From Lumnitzera littorea (Eukaryota; Streptophyta; Magnoliopsida; Myrtales; Combretaceae), in assembly GCA_024138015.1 (NCBI GenBank), contig JAMXBB010000009.1, forward strand, positions 92,066,815 through 92,130,814: 64,000 nucleotides of DNA, in the 5' to 3' direction. A program made the position numbers and the translations under genes. Positions 1 through 10,358 of this stretch are shown piece by piece (positions within the stretch are counted from its first letter, which is position 1; each line of letters starts with the position of its first letter). The notes beneath the pieces are model-generated. The model had not been told where the DNA came from and made no database searches. It saw nothing but the letters and a program-made list of their open reading frames with translations.

Positions 1-910
1 ACTCTTAAAGACTTATATTTGTTGATGATAGTCAAAATTTCGATTCTATTATTATTTTGAATATATAAAATTATATAAAATTGGTAAAATCATAAATTTG
101 TAGAATCGTATATTAAAATTTATAGTTATACTAAAAGTTTATATCTAAATAATTTTATGTTCGTTTTAATAAAAAAAAATTATAAAATTATAATCTTGTA
201 AAATCGTATGGTAAACTATTATTTGTTGTTTTGTAGGCTTTAAGCCTATTCCAAACTAAGCATGAGCATTCAGCAACGACGGTGGCACACTAAGTTTCTA
301 GTTGAACTTCATAAATGACATTTGAGTCATCTAACGATTAAAAAAATTAGCTGTAAACTTATTTTCCAGTAAAACTTCAAGTCTTCAATTTTATAGTAAT
401 CAACATATCTCATACTTAGGATGTATCTTTTTCACACAGAACATTTTCCAAACCTTTTTACTAGTAATATTATTAAAGCTTTAGAATAATGTTATAACAT
501 TCTCAATAATTGTTACTATTGGAGTATTTTCCAAAATTTTCACTAGCGAATATAACGTACGCGTTAGAAGTATGAAGACCTATCGTAGTATGTCAAAAGG
601 TTGTAGTCAATAGAATTGACGGACAGGGATGAAGATATTAGTAGATAAACCATTTACCATTTCAGGAAAAACGTCAGTGAATATAATGGGAAAAGTGAAT
701 TCAAGTTTTATCTTATTTGTTTTTAAAAGGAAATCTTTTGTTTATTAATTAATTTATTTTTTTTGTGCTCTTTCATGTTCTTCGTGTGGTTGTCAAGCAC
801 CATCATCAAAACAATGAGCCATCAATTACAATGAGTATTAAGAGAAAAATTAAAAAGCACTTTCCATTAAAGGAACACATTCTAGCTTTTGAAGTTGTAA
901 AATCCACTAG
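1..910. other. AT-rich intergenic DNA, no gene seen
   Basis: No supported coding region, RNA gene or recognisable transposon end is visible. An open frame at 765-1055 runs into the tandem duplication that follows, shows no known domain and is probably chance. The stretch is likely distal upstream sequence of the U-box gene. Confidence 0.5.
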
Positions 911-1238
911 CCCAAAGCACACCGGTATTATGGATAATAGGGAATCAAAAGTGGGGATTGCAATCCATATTTGGTTGGTTCTTTTTTATTTTTTATTTTT
1001 AGAATACATAATAATTTGGAGAGAAGAGATTCAATCTGGTCTTTCCTATTGGTAAACCAGTGCTATAGTTAACCCAAAGCCCATAGGAATTATTGATGAT
1101 AGGAAATCAAAAGTCGGGAATGCAATACATATTTGGTTAGTTCTTTTTTATTTTTTATTTATTTTTGGAATACACAATAACTTGGAGAGAAGAGATTCAA
1201 CCTAGTCTTTCCTATTGGTAAACCAGTGTTATAGTTAT
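911..1238. repeat. Tandem duplication, two copies of a 162-bp unit
   Basis: Unit 1 (911-1072) starts with cccaaagc and ends near gctatagttaa. Unit 2 (1073-about 1238) starts with the same cccaaagc and ends near gttatagttatt. Both contain gaatcaaaagt, catatttggtt, a T-rich run, ggagagaagagattcaa and cctattggtaaaccagtg in the same order. The copies differ by scattered substitutions and small indels in the T-run. It lies about 1 kb upstream of the U-box start codon, so it could alter regulation, but nothing in it is a recognised cis-element. Confidence 0.85.
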
Positions 1239-2286
1239 TAGTGTTATAATTCTTAAACTATAATGGCTTTGGTCATATTTGATTGGTTACATGAAATAAA
1301 ATATTTCATGAATCTAACTTTTCTATTTAACTTTTAATAAGAATAAGGTGGCCTTTAAACTAATGATAAAAATAATACAAGTTTGTAAATGTTGATGTAT
1401 GGTCATTTTTTATCATTATGTTCTTATTCATGTAGAAGATTGGTTTTTATGGAATTTGATTCCATAAAATCAGGGAGACAAGGCCACAAGAGAGCATAAA
1501 AGACAAGCATAGTGACCAAACCACTAATTTCCTGTTTTGAAGGTATCTTCTATAAATGTCTTTTTTCCCTTGGACCTCATGATAACCATTACCAATTTCC
1601 CTCTTCCAACATGTTGTACAGTCTCATTCCACATTTTCCTACTCATGTGGGCACCTCTATTCAAAATTCAAAGACAGTGCCCACTATGTTGTTTATGCTG
1701 TGGTCAGTTTGACCATATGATTAAAACATATATTAATATTGATATCTAGTAGAGAAAGAGTGTGTGAGGGGGACCAATTTTCCCATTATAGTTTCCAATT
1801 ATTTCTTCGTACCTGTCTTCTTATTTCACCAAGATAAGGAAGGTCCATGTCCAAAGTGTTTGTATGTATGTCAATGTTCCCTTCTTATTCTTCCAACTAA
1901 GATTGCCCTTTCGTTTCTTCCTTCATCTTGTTCCTTCTCAGATCGGAAACCTCAAATTTTATCCATTTCACGCAAGTCCAAAACTTCTCATTGAACTTTC
2001 ACAAGCTTTCCTTATGTATCAATACTCTTTTTGGCCTAAAGTCTTCATGGAAAGCCTTTCTTTAGTAGATAAGTATTTTCTTTTAGGCAGTGAGTGATAG
2101 CGCTGTAATCGATTTCGAGTTCCTAGATTTTCCTGCACTTAGCACCAAGCACTGGTTTCAATTGAAAATTTAGTGTCCTTTCTTTTCTTTCTCCCCTCTC
2201 TCTCTCTCCCTCTCTCTCTCTCTTGCTCGTTGCTCGTTCTTTCTGTGTGTTTTTCATTTGGCTTTTTTCTGATTTTGTTATCCAAT
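1239..2286 (+). promoter_or_regulatory. Putative promoter and 5' leader of the U-box gene
   Basis: The interval between the tandem duplication and the start codon should hold the promoter. No TATA box can be fixed with confidence. A strongly pyrimidine-rich tract with a (TC)n core spans about 2176-2224. Such tracts are common in plant 5' leaders and near transcription starts. Upstream of it the same frame encodes a run of Ser/Leu/Phe that looks like translated CT repeat, not a conserved N terminus. Short overlapping open frames at 1512-2097 are not supported as genes. Confidence 0.4.
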
Positions 2287-3483
2287 ATGAAAGAAGTTGA
2301 AATGGCGGTACCTCATTTGTTTAGATGTCCAATTAGTCTTGACTTGTTCACAGATCCAGTGACTCTATGCACTGGACAAACATATGATAGACCCAACATA
2401 GAGAAATGGTTTGCTTCTGGTAATCTCACATGTCCAGTCACAATGCAGAAGCTCCAGGATGCATCCATTGTCCCGAACCACACACTTCGGCATTTGATTA
2501 ACCAGTGGCTTCAAATGTGTCAACAGGTTGATCCTAACTTCCTGGAAACAATCGATTCTGATCACTTCCTAATTAAATTGAAAAATGACCTTGAATCTCA
2601 TGAAACCAAATTAAGTGCCAAGCTCCAAGCAGTAGAGAAAATCCGGCTTTTGATAATCGAAGAATCTCCATCAAAATCTCCATGTTTCCTTAGGCTAGGA
2701 TTCCTTCCTTTGTTACTGGAGTTGGTATTTGGCGAAGCGGAGCCAAAATTCTCCAATGATCATGTTGAATTCAGGGAGAAAGCCCTTGTTTGTGCTTTGA
2801 AACTATTGGCTCTAGGAGAATTGGAGGCTCTCAACGTGCTTAAGGATAAGCCCAAATTAGAAGCATTTGTATGTCAATTTGAGAATGGAAGTAATTCCAT
2901 AAAGATCAGTTTATGTCGACTTGTTCAGACAATCTCAACCTCTCCGGAAACAAAGGAATTATGTCGTATGCTTGGTGAAAACATGCGAATCTTGTATCAA
3001 ATTATACTTCTTCTTCACTTTAATTCTGAGGAATCGGATATTGGTGTCGAAGCCTTATCGTCCTTGTTATATTCAGCGGAACCAATAATACAAGATAGTC
3101 CAGTCCTCGAAGGCCTTGTAGATGGGCTTATTGCATACATTATAAGTGCAGATAGGCGTGAAAAATGCTTGGCATCACTAGCAGTTGCAACACTAGAGAG
3201 GGTCTTAGTGCATCAGAAGGTAAAAAATGCCGTTCTAAATCATCCCAATGGTATTAATGCTCTTGTTAAGATGGTTTTTAGAGTTTCTGATCATGAAGGA
3301 AGTGAAAATGCGGTGAATTCACTTATGATCTTATGTCATGACTCATTAACCGCACGCGAAGAGGCGGTATGCGCTAGAGTTGTGACTCAACTGTTACTGC
3401 TTCTACAGAGCCAATGTGCTAATAGGACCAAGACAAAGGCAAGAATGCTGCTCAAGTTGCTTAGATCAAAGAGAAGCAACTAA
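2287..3483 (+). CDS. U-box/ARM-repeat E3 ubiquitin-protein ligase (plant PUB class)
   Basis: Intronless 398-residue protein. The U-box covers about residues 8-80: FRCPISLDLF at 12-21, DPVTLCTGQTYDR at 23-35, W41, TCPVT at 48-52 and VPNHTLRHLI at 62-71 are the family signature that recruits E2 enzymes. The rest is a Leu-rich helical region (about 100-390) typical of ARM-type repeats that bind substrates, ending in the basic LLRSKRSN. Length and intronless form fit the small plant PUBs related to the PUB20-31/CMPG group, which act in defence and stress signalling; which member is closest cannot be decided here. The frame is open from an upstream ATG at 2173, adding 38 residues encoded by the CT-rich tract. 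The start at 2287 is preferred because the family normally begins a few residues before the U-box. An ATG at 2302 (residue 6) with G at -3 and +4 is also possible. It is the only gene in the window that looks intact. Confidence 0.93.
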   Translation: MKEVEMAVPHLFRCPISLDLFTDPVTLCTGQTYDRPNIEKWFASGNLTCPVTMQKLQDASIVPNHTLRHLINQWLQMCQQVDPNFLETIDSDHFLIKLKNDLESHETKLSAKLQAVEKIRLLIIEESPSKSPCFLRLGFLPLLLELVFGEAEPKFSNDHVEFREKALVCALKLLALGELEALNVLKDKPKLEAFVCQFENGSNSIKISLCRLVQTISTSPETKELCRMLGENMRILYQIILLLHFNSEESDIGVEALSSLLYSAEPIIQDSPVLEGLVDGLIAYIISADRREKCLASLAVATLERVLVHQKVKNAVLNHPNGINALVKMVFRVSDHEGSENAVNSLMILCHDSLTAREEAVCARVVTQLLLLLQSQCANRTKTKARMLLKLLRSKRSN

Positions 3484-3880
3484 TAAACATCTATATAATA
3501 GGTGCAGCAAAGCTGGATCGTTAAAGAAAAAAATCCGACTTTGATACCACTCCGTCTTGTTTCGATTTAACGAGTTGATATAGGACAATCAGATGGGAAG
3601 GGAAAAAAGAAAAAAAAAAAAAAAAAAAGAAAGAAGGAAAGAAAAACATATGTATAAGTAACGTATTCTATTCTTATGTACTGTATAGGGATGTAAAATG
3701 TAGCGGGGCAGCTAGACTACAAAAGCATATTATGGGATGTCCGATCTGATCCCTATGTAGGTCTTCTTGTTATCTGTGGTGTCTTTGACTTTCGCTTTCA
3801 CGGATATTGTTTATATTATGTGTAAACATCATTACGCAGACAAAAAAATAAAAAAATAAAAAATAAATAATTAACTAATG
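3484..3880 (+). promoter_or_regulatory. 3' flank of U-box gene with purine tract and poly(A)-signal-like motifs
   Basis: The stop codon is followed at once by a second TAA, and an AATAAA overlaps the two stops. A long A/G-only tract lies at about 3598-3646. Clustered AATAAA-like motifs occur at about 3845-3870. Any could serve as a plant polyadenylation signal; the true 3' end cannot be fixed. Confidence 0.35.
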
Positions 3881-5341
3881 TGTCGCATTAGCCACTTTAG
3901 GTGGCCATAAGTTGCTAAAAAATTAAGATATATAGTACAAATTTTTATTTCCTTCGTCACCTTCTATCATGTTTAATACATGAAGATTAACCATAATAAA
4001 ATTATGATTCTAAATTATATTTTCTTTCCATTTAAATGTGAAACCATGATTTTTTTAGAACGGATGATTTTAGTTTTAAAGGAGAATCTAATTCCATGAA
4101 GGAGGAATCGCTGTTTCATTCTTTCCTCAGTGATCATCATTAATTAAAATATAATATTCAATAATTAAGAACTTTTTTATAAATAATACTAGGTAGACAT
4201 CACAGTCCATTCCATTCTATTGATGCTCTAAAACTTAAGAATTGATGTGTTGTTTCGATCTTAATGTCATTCTCTTCAACTATATTTCATTTTAAACTAT
4301 TTTTACATATTATAGTCTAGAGGACTATCAAGATAAAAATAAGTTATAAACTTTATTTAAAAAAAAAAGGGAACAAATGTATTATGAGATAAGATAAGGA
4401 TAGATACAACATTAAATCAAACTGCCTATGTAACGAGTTAAATCATCAAATGAAAAATTAGCTTTACCATGATTAAGTTTGAATTGTTGCTCCCTGCCTA
4501 TGATCTGATTTACGGATCTATAAAAATAAATTCATCGTTATTGTCTACTAGTCACTTTAAGTTAGCTTAGGAGCAGAAATAAGATAATTTACGCATCCGT
4601 AGTCAAATTAGATGACCACAGGGATGATATATTCTACTGAATAATCTTAATTCGAAAAAGGAACAAATATATTAAGAGATGGAGATGTGTATAATAAAAG
4701 TCAAAATAAACCGTAAATTTGACTGACTCCAATCATATAGAAAATCAATCTCACCGCAATCCGGCTAGAACTGTTTACAGCTTAGGTTTAATTTATAGAT
4801 CTAAAATATCGAGCTTAACAATCGATGGTCTACTAAAATATACTCAAAACCTAACAAAACACACAACTAGATGGACAATGTTTTCTTTTGTTTGCAACAA
4901 TATGAACTATGACTCGGCCTGAAGTACGGTTTACTATTTTAGTCAACCTTGGTCTTGCTTTAACGCTCTCAATTTGGTCTGAATTATAATGTTACGTGGA
5001 CCAATCGATTCGTATCTACCTCTTTTATCTATTCCTCCAATGTTACTATGTGTCATGTCAACTCTATTAGTGAAGTTTTTACCCAAAAAAAAGAAAAAAA
5101 GAATTACATTAGTGAAGTCTATGTAAAAAGCTAACATGATATACCATATGAAATGATGATATATAGTAGTAATACTTATTTGAAAAAAAAAAAAACGAAA
5201 AAAGAAAATAAGGCTCCAATTAAAAAAAAAATGTATGGAAAACACATTAACTGCAGTATTAGTTAGTGATAAAAGGATTATATCCTATCAATGCTAAGAA
5301 ATGTGCATTTTGTTTTTCCTTGCATTTGTTCATGTGCTTAA
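3881..5341. other. Intergenic DNA with a diverged 290-bp direct repeat
   Basis: GAACAAAT followed by ATTA-GAGAT occurs at 4371 and again at 4661. Downstream blocks (ggatcta/agatcta, atcg..tctacta) recur in the same order, giving a diverged tandem pair of about 290 bp (about 4371-4660 and 4661-4950). No coding region is supported. The minus-strand open frame at 4943-5245 is low-complexity Phe/Ile sequence. The intergenic DNA ends at the T1 LTR start. Confidence 0.5.
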
Positions 5342-5990
5342 TGTCATAGAAGGTTAAATTCAAATTTGAAATTTAAGCCCATTAATTAATTAAGTTTGAC
5401 TTTCTTGACTAAAGTGACGAAGTCTAAATATTCGAGATGATCAAAGGAGTTTTAGTATAGTAGGCTTAGAATAGAGCTTGTTGAATTGATTTGTCTAATC
5501 TAACCTTTCTTAGTTTAGGTTACATTAAAAATAATAAAGTTTTTATCTGGATCTAAACTCGTGAAATGATTGATCCATTAATAAAAGGCTTTTATCTTAA
5601 CTATTGATCACCATAATAATCCAATGAATAGAATCAACTATCATTTCCTATAAATACCCATTTCACTTCCTCATTTAGATAAAAGAGAAACCCCCACCAA
5701 TGCTATTACTCTGCCAGAAAGTTGTCTTAAAAATCAAATACTTAAACACCTCAAGAATCCTACTCCATTCTTCATCGATTATAAAGTTTGATGCTATCAT
5801 GCTTCTCTACCTGTTACTATATGAGTTAAAATCTCACCAAAATTGCCTAATCCTCCTCCTTACTCTTTCTCCCTACACTTCTCTCATGATCATCATATAC
5901 ATACAATTCAAGTGATTTCTTTAGTTATGTATAGCACGACTTGACATGTGGCCTGCACATAACTCTTTTATTCGTACCCATATACCTACA
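5342..5990 (+). repeat. T1 5' LTR
   Basis: Starts TGTCATAG and ends CCTACA. It aligns along its length with 34008-34705: shared blocks include cattaattaatt, tttcttagttt, aaaaataata, gagaaaccccca and cacctcaag. A TATAAATA box at 5649-5656 is a good candidate for the LTR promoter. An open frame inside it at 5700-5915 is not a gene. Confidence 0.8.
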
Positions 5991-6013
5991 TTTTTTGTGA
6001 CTCCACTGGAGAA
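5991..6013 (+). other. T1 primer-binding site (degenerate)
   Basis: Immediately after the LTR end lies a T-run followed by gtgactccactggagaag. This resembles the TGGCGACTCCGCTGGGGA-type site that many plant Tat/Ogre elements use to prime reverse transcription from a tRNA. The match is from memory of the family and is imperfect. Confidence 0.5.
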
Positions 6014-6102
6014 GGAATATTGATATTTACACAATAGTATCGCCAAGAAAGAGACAAGTTGATCCTACTAATGATGTTAATTAGGAACATTATAGCATTA
6101 CT

Positions 6103-6351
6103 ATGACTAATGATCAAAATCCACCTTTAACTAGAGGTACAAATGAAGGAGATGGTATGTACGAAAGTATCCCAAAGGTTAATCGCTTACCAACAAATGA
6201 AAAAAAAAGTTACCCTAAGTATTGCAGATTTCATAGAAATGTAAGTCATCATACAAAAGATTGTAAGACTTTGAGAAAGATATTTAATGAACGGATTCGA
6301 AATGGTGAATTGATTATTGAAGACAACAATGTTAAGAATAATCCTCTATAG
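6103..6351 (+). pseudogene. T1 gag remnant (zinc knuckle)
   Basis: An 82-codon open frame. Residues about 41-54 read CRFHRNVSHHTKDC, which fits the C-x3-H-x4-H-x4-C-like knuckle of Tat-lineage gag (usual form CxFHxxxGHxTxDC). It is followed by the usual LRK..NERIRNGEL helix. The nucleocapsid end lies about 110 bp from the LTR, so the N-terminal capsid part is missing. Whether this is a deletion or a deliberately short non-autonomous form cannot be told. Role in the ancestor: RNA packaging. Confidence 0.7.
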
Positions 6352-6651
6352 GCCTATAATGCTCAACATGGTACTGTAAACACTATTACCCATGACCCTA
6401 TAAAGATAAAAGACATAAACTTACAGTCAACTGAGTCGCACGAAGATAAAGGTGAAGAACACAAAATTGAAGAAAGTGGAGATGATAACACTATCCTTGC
6501 CTTGTTTAAAACTTCTAACGTTATAAATTTCTTTGATCTCCTCAGTTTTAATGAGGAAGCCCAACTCGAGGTCGTGATTATGCTCATAAGGATTGTATAA
6601 GATCAATACAAGAAATGTACAACAGGATGTCCAGTAGAGGAAATAGTTTCA

Positions 6652-7218
6652 ATGATTGAAAGTGCAATTACATTCATTAGTGCTGACATCTACATAAAGA
6701 GTTTTAATCACAATTGCTCTCTATATGCGGAAAACATACTCAATGGCTGTCCTATTAGGACGATATTCGTTGACAATTGTTCTTCACTTAATCTTATGCC
6801 AATATCCACTTTCAAAACTATAAAGATAGACATTCAACACTTAGTAAAACAATCCATCATGCCGAACAACTTCTATAAGTCTTCCATAAAGACAATAGGG
6901 CATATCAAAGTAGATTTCAATGTTGGTCCTATCTACATCTCCATATGGTTCTATGTAATTGATGTACCCATATCTTACCATTTCTTTATAGGAAGGATAT
7001 GGTTGCATGGTCATAACATGATACTCTCGACATGGTATCAATGTATGAAAGGTTACTGGAATGAGAAGGATGTTCTGATTCTTAAGATAAACAACCCATT
7101 CACAGTTAATGAGTCTTACTTTACTAAAGTGGCATTCTTTAATGAGCATATGAATGAAGGGGAGATATCCTTAGTGGAACCCCTTAAGGCAAAACTACCT
7201 TTAAGGAAAGAAGCTTAG
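6652..7218 (+). pseudogene. T1 aspartic protease remnant
   Basis: A 188-residue open frame matching the Tat/Ogre protease layout. The expected D-S/T-G-S-S catalytic site reads VDNCSSLNLMP (about residues 40-50). HIKVDFNVGP and IWFYVIDV are followed by FFIGRIWLH, equivalent to the second family block LLGRPWIH. The catalytic Ser/Gly are replaced by Asn and Cys, so activity is very unlikely although the frame is still open. The protease would have matured Gag-Pol in the virus-like particle. No RT follows. Confidence 0.75.
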
Positions 7219-8030
7219 ATACAAGCATTCAAGAAGAAAAAGATGTGCGGTTATCGTAGAGGCGCGAAGAAACGTAAGTAAACCAATGATGTTGTGAAGA
7301 AAGAAAGCACTTTATAGACTAAGAAGTGCAAGAACTACTGGTAACTAAGATGTGTTCTTATTGGTTTTATCCTAATTTTCATTTCATTTCATATGTAAGT
7401 GCAATGATGAAAGGTTCATTTTTCCAATGCTAATATTTCTTAATGAGAATGTGATAAGTATTTATGTATCTTTATTTTATTACTATTGTTGCTACAAAGT
7501 AAAAGACTAATCTCTTTAGCATGTAAGGTTAATTTCACAAAATAGTTTATATCTAAATGGGGGAAACTAAACCCCTCAATCAATCACAAGAAAGTAATAA
7601 TGAATATAACATATATATTACACATCGTTGTTAGTTAGCAAGAGTCTGGTCTCCTAAGCACACAATGATGAGCTTAGCTCGTATGTTGCGAACTGGTAGG
7701 AGCACTGGCTCCCAAACATACATCACGTCATGATAATCATGTATAGTTTCATGCTATTTAATTTTTATGTTTCTTGCAATCAAGTAGTGGAGACAATCCC
7801 ATTGGTGAGCATTTTAACATATTAACATTCAAACCCATGTGACATCCTGGTAAGCCACGTTATGTAGTCAAGTAGTAGGAAATAACCCCTTAATTAATGA
7901 GAGAATTACTGATCCTAGGCAATCAATGCCATTATCTCTATGTATACTTGATTGAACACTTCTTAAAAGAGATCTTTTATATATCATCACAAAAGTCTTG
8001 CTTCAATATGTGAGATGACATGTGAAATCC

Positions 8031-8195
8031 CTTAGATCACCGAGTCTAAGTAGGCTTGCAATTATGCCTATCCTAAAAGAGACCCCTTAAATCATTAGGT
8101 CTAAGTAGTCTCACAATTACATCTATTTTATAAGAGGCCTCTTAGATTAAATAGCCTAAGTAGTCTCAAAGTTATGTCAATCTAAAATTTGAAGT
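8031..8195 (+). repeat. Three tandem copies of a 55-bp unit
   Basis: Units begin at 8031, 8086 and 8141, each with CTTA(G/A)AT. Each contains (t/c)ctaagtag(t/g)ct about 15 bp in, an a-ttatg/ttacat block, and ends in (a/t)aagag(a/g)cc in the first two. Spacing is exactly 55 bp twice. The third copy is the most decayed. Confidence 0.8.
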
Positions 8196-9196
8196 TTATG
8201 ATTGCTCAACACTAGTGTGACTAAGTCGAGCTTTTCCTCCCTACCATGCAGTGTAGTTTCTCAAGAAAAAAGAGATAACGAAGCAATTTTACTACTTTAC
8301 ACTAGATAATAACGCTAGTTAGTTGAGATATTACTCTTAAGTGCACGAAGTCTTTAAGAACAAAGCAAGCTTAAACTCAAGATATGCTTGGTTATGTTAC
8401 TATTGTGTCAAGATATATTTCTTACTATTTGTCAAGACATTGTAAGTCATTAAGGGGATCAAAGTCATCCCACTACGTTATTGTCTAGCATGTTATTACT
8501 AAGTGAAGAGCTATCGCCTCTAAGTTCTTAACAACAACACACTTTCATAAAAGCTAACGAAAGTGCCAAGGAGATAAAAGAGCACGAAATTGGATCAATG
8601 GACTTCATTTTTATTGATTCTACATATTCATGTACAACTCATACTTAGAAGAAAATATAAGAGTTACAACTGAGTGAACAAGAAGATTATATGAGATAAG
8701 GCTTATGGCAATGCCTACTAAAATAAGTAGTCAATTACAAATATACATATATAACCAAGGTTTTGTATAAATACTCTTATGAAAAATGCATTGCTGTAAG
8801 GCTAAATTAGTGTACCCCTTTAAGGTATCCTAACTTTCAAAGATTAGTGTACTATAAAGCAGCACTGGATCCTAAATGGTATAATGAGGAAATGAGATGC
8901 ATCAAGACTTATTGACTTACCCCTTCTCTACATGTCAACAACTAGGGGAGCAAAGTTATAAATAGATATAGTATATCAAGAGAATATTCTTGCATGGTGA
9001 TGGTCGCTACTCATTATATTTGCTTTATACAATACTCCTTGTGTATGATGTTTGATGTACGCATGTTTGCAAGGCTCAATGCATATATGCTCGCGATGCT
9101 TAAGGTGCGTGTATGCATAAGGCTTAAGGCACAGGTGGCGTTAGACACATGAGTATTCTAGATAATCAGTATACTACATTGATTTACGATACCACA

Positions 9197-9233
9197 CCCC
9201 CGACACCGCCCCCCCCCCCCGGCCTTCTCCCCC
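9197..9233 (-). other. C-rich island; G-quadruplex-type motif on the minus strand
   Basis: Runs of 5, 12 and 5 C residues occur within 37 bp, in otherwise very AT-rich DNA. Read on the minus strand, the long run can supply two G-tracts, satisfying the usual four-tract quadruplex pattern. The length of the 12-base run is also a place where assembly error is likely. Confidence 0.55.
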
Positions 9234-9599
9234 TTTGCTCGATCTGAATGATAAAAGTATTAGAGTTATTCAAAACATGGGATTACTCATATCTGTTCTT
9301 ATGTTGCCTCCTCTTGATAACTCTTGAAAAGTGGTAGCAATGTCCATTGCAATTACTACCCCTTAAGGAAGGAGGAAAGGGAGATTACATGTGAAAACTA
9401 AGGAAAGTAAGAGAGTTAATAAAGTAAAGTACAAAATGAGATAGAAATTGTAAAACTATGAAAATGGGAAGTTGAAGAAAAAATGACAAGGATAGTACAA
9501 GGAATGGGACCTTATCAAGGAATTGAGCCTTATCTGAACACTAATTTTCAATTCATGTGTTATTAAGAAGTTCATGCTTGATAAATTCATTTAGGCTCA

Positions 9600-10358
9600 T
9601 GTTTAACTCTAAGATTAAGCTCATGTGTATTTATATCCGAAGATTTATGTTCAACTCATATGTTGAACTCATGTATGGTCATAAGTTCAGCTAATGAGCA
9701 CTCACGATCAAGCCTTACATCATGTATAAAGCTTATGTCTGGATCAAGCCTTACGTCATATTCAATTCTCATGTTCACTCATATTGAACTCTTATGTTCA
9801 AGCACATGTATTCAAGATCAGAAGACTAATGGTCAATGTCTCATGTTCAACTTGTGTAATAGGGTAATATCTATTCACATTTAAATTAAAAGGGCTTGTT
9901 ATTCAACTTCTCATGTTCTACTCACATTTCAAGTGCCATGTCTAACCTATGGTGCCAAGACTTATGTCATGTTCAAACCTTACGTTGTGCCTAAGCCTTG
10001 TATCATATTTAGATCTCACATCATGTTCATACCTCACATTATGTTTAGTGCTTACATCATGTTCAAGCCTCACGTCGTGTTTAGGGGTTATGTGGTATTC
10101 AAGAATATTCAAGCCTTACAACATGTTCATACCTCACATCGTGTTTGGTGCTCATGTCATGTTTAAACCTCATGTCAAGTTCAAGCCTTGCGTTGCATTT
10201 AGGCCTCTCATCGAGTTTAAGCCTCGCATCGTGTCAGGTTTAAGGCACATGTTATTTCTTGGGATTATGTCATGTTCAAAATTGATTTCATATTTAAGGC
10301 TCATGTTATGGTCAAGGATTATGTTGTGTTTAAGACTCACATTGAGCCCAAGGCTCAT
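9600..10358 (+). repeat. Degenerate 21-bp-period minisatellite in T1
   Basis: A variable unit of the form catgttcaagcctcacatc recurs many times, at 21-22 bp spacing, most regularly at 9960-10345. The period is near a multiple of three, so long open frames arise (9949-10416, 9933-10166) and read as heptads such as MFKPHIM/VFR; these are products of the repeat, not genes. T2 inserted into this array: the same ggctcat motif pattern resumes at 28303. Confidence 0.75.

Larger units (their letters stand above)
7219..9600 (+). other. T1 internal region without recognisable pol
   Basis: About 2.4 kb where RT, RNase H and integrase would be expected, but none of their motifs can be recognised in any frame by eye. 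It contains the 55-bp triplication at 8031-8195 and the C-run at 9197-9233. Either pol was deleted or the element was always non-autonomous. Confidence 0.45.

Noticed and set aside
2173..2286. N-terminal signal peptide or membrane segment (Ser/Leu/Phe-rich) on the U-box protein
   Set aside because: It is the translation of a CT-rich leader upstream of the family's usual start; U-box ligases of this type have no such segment.
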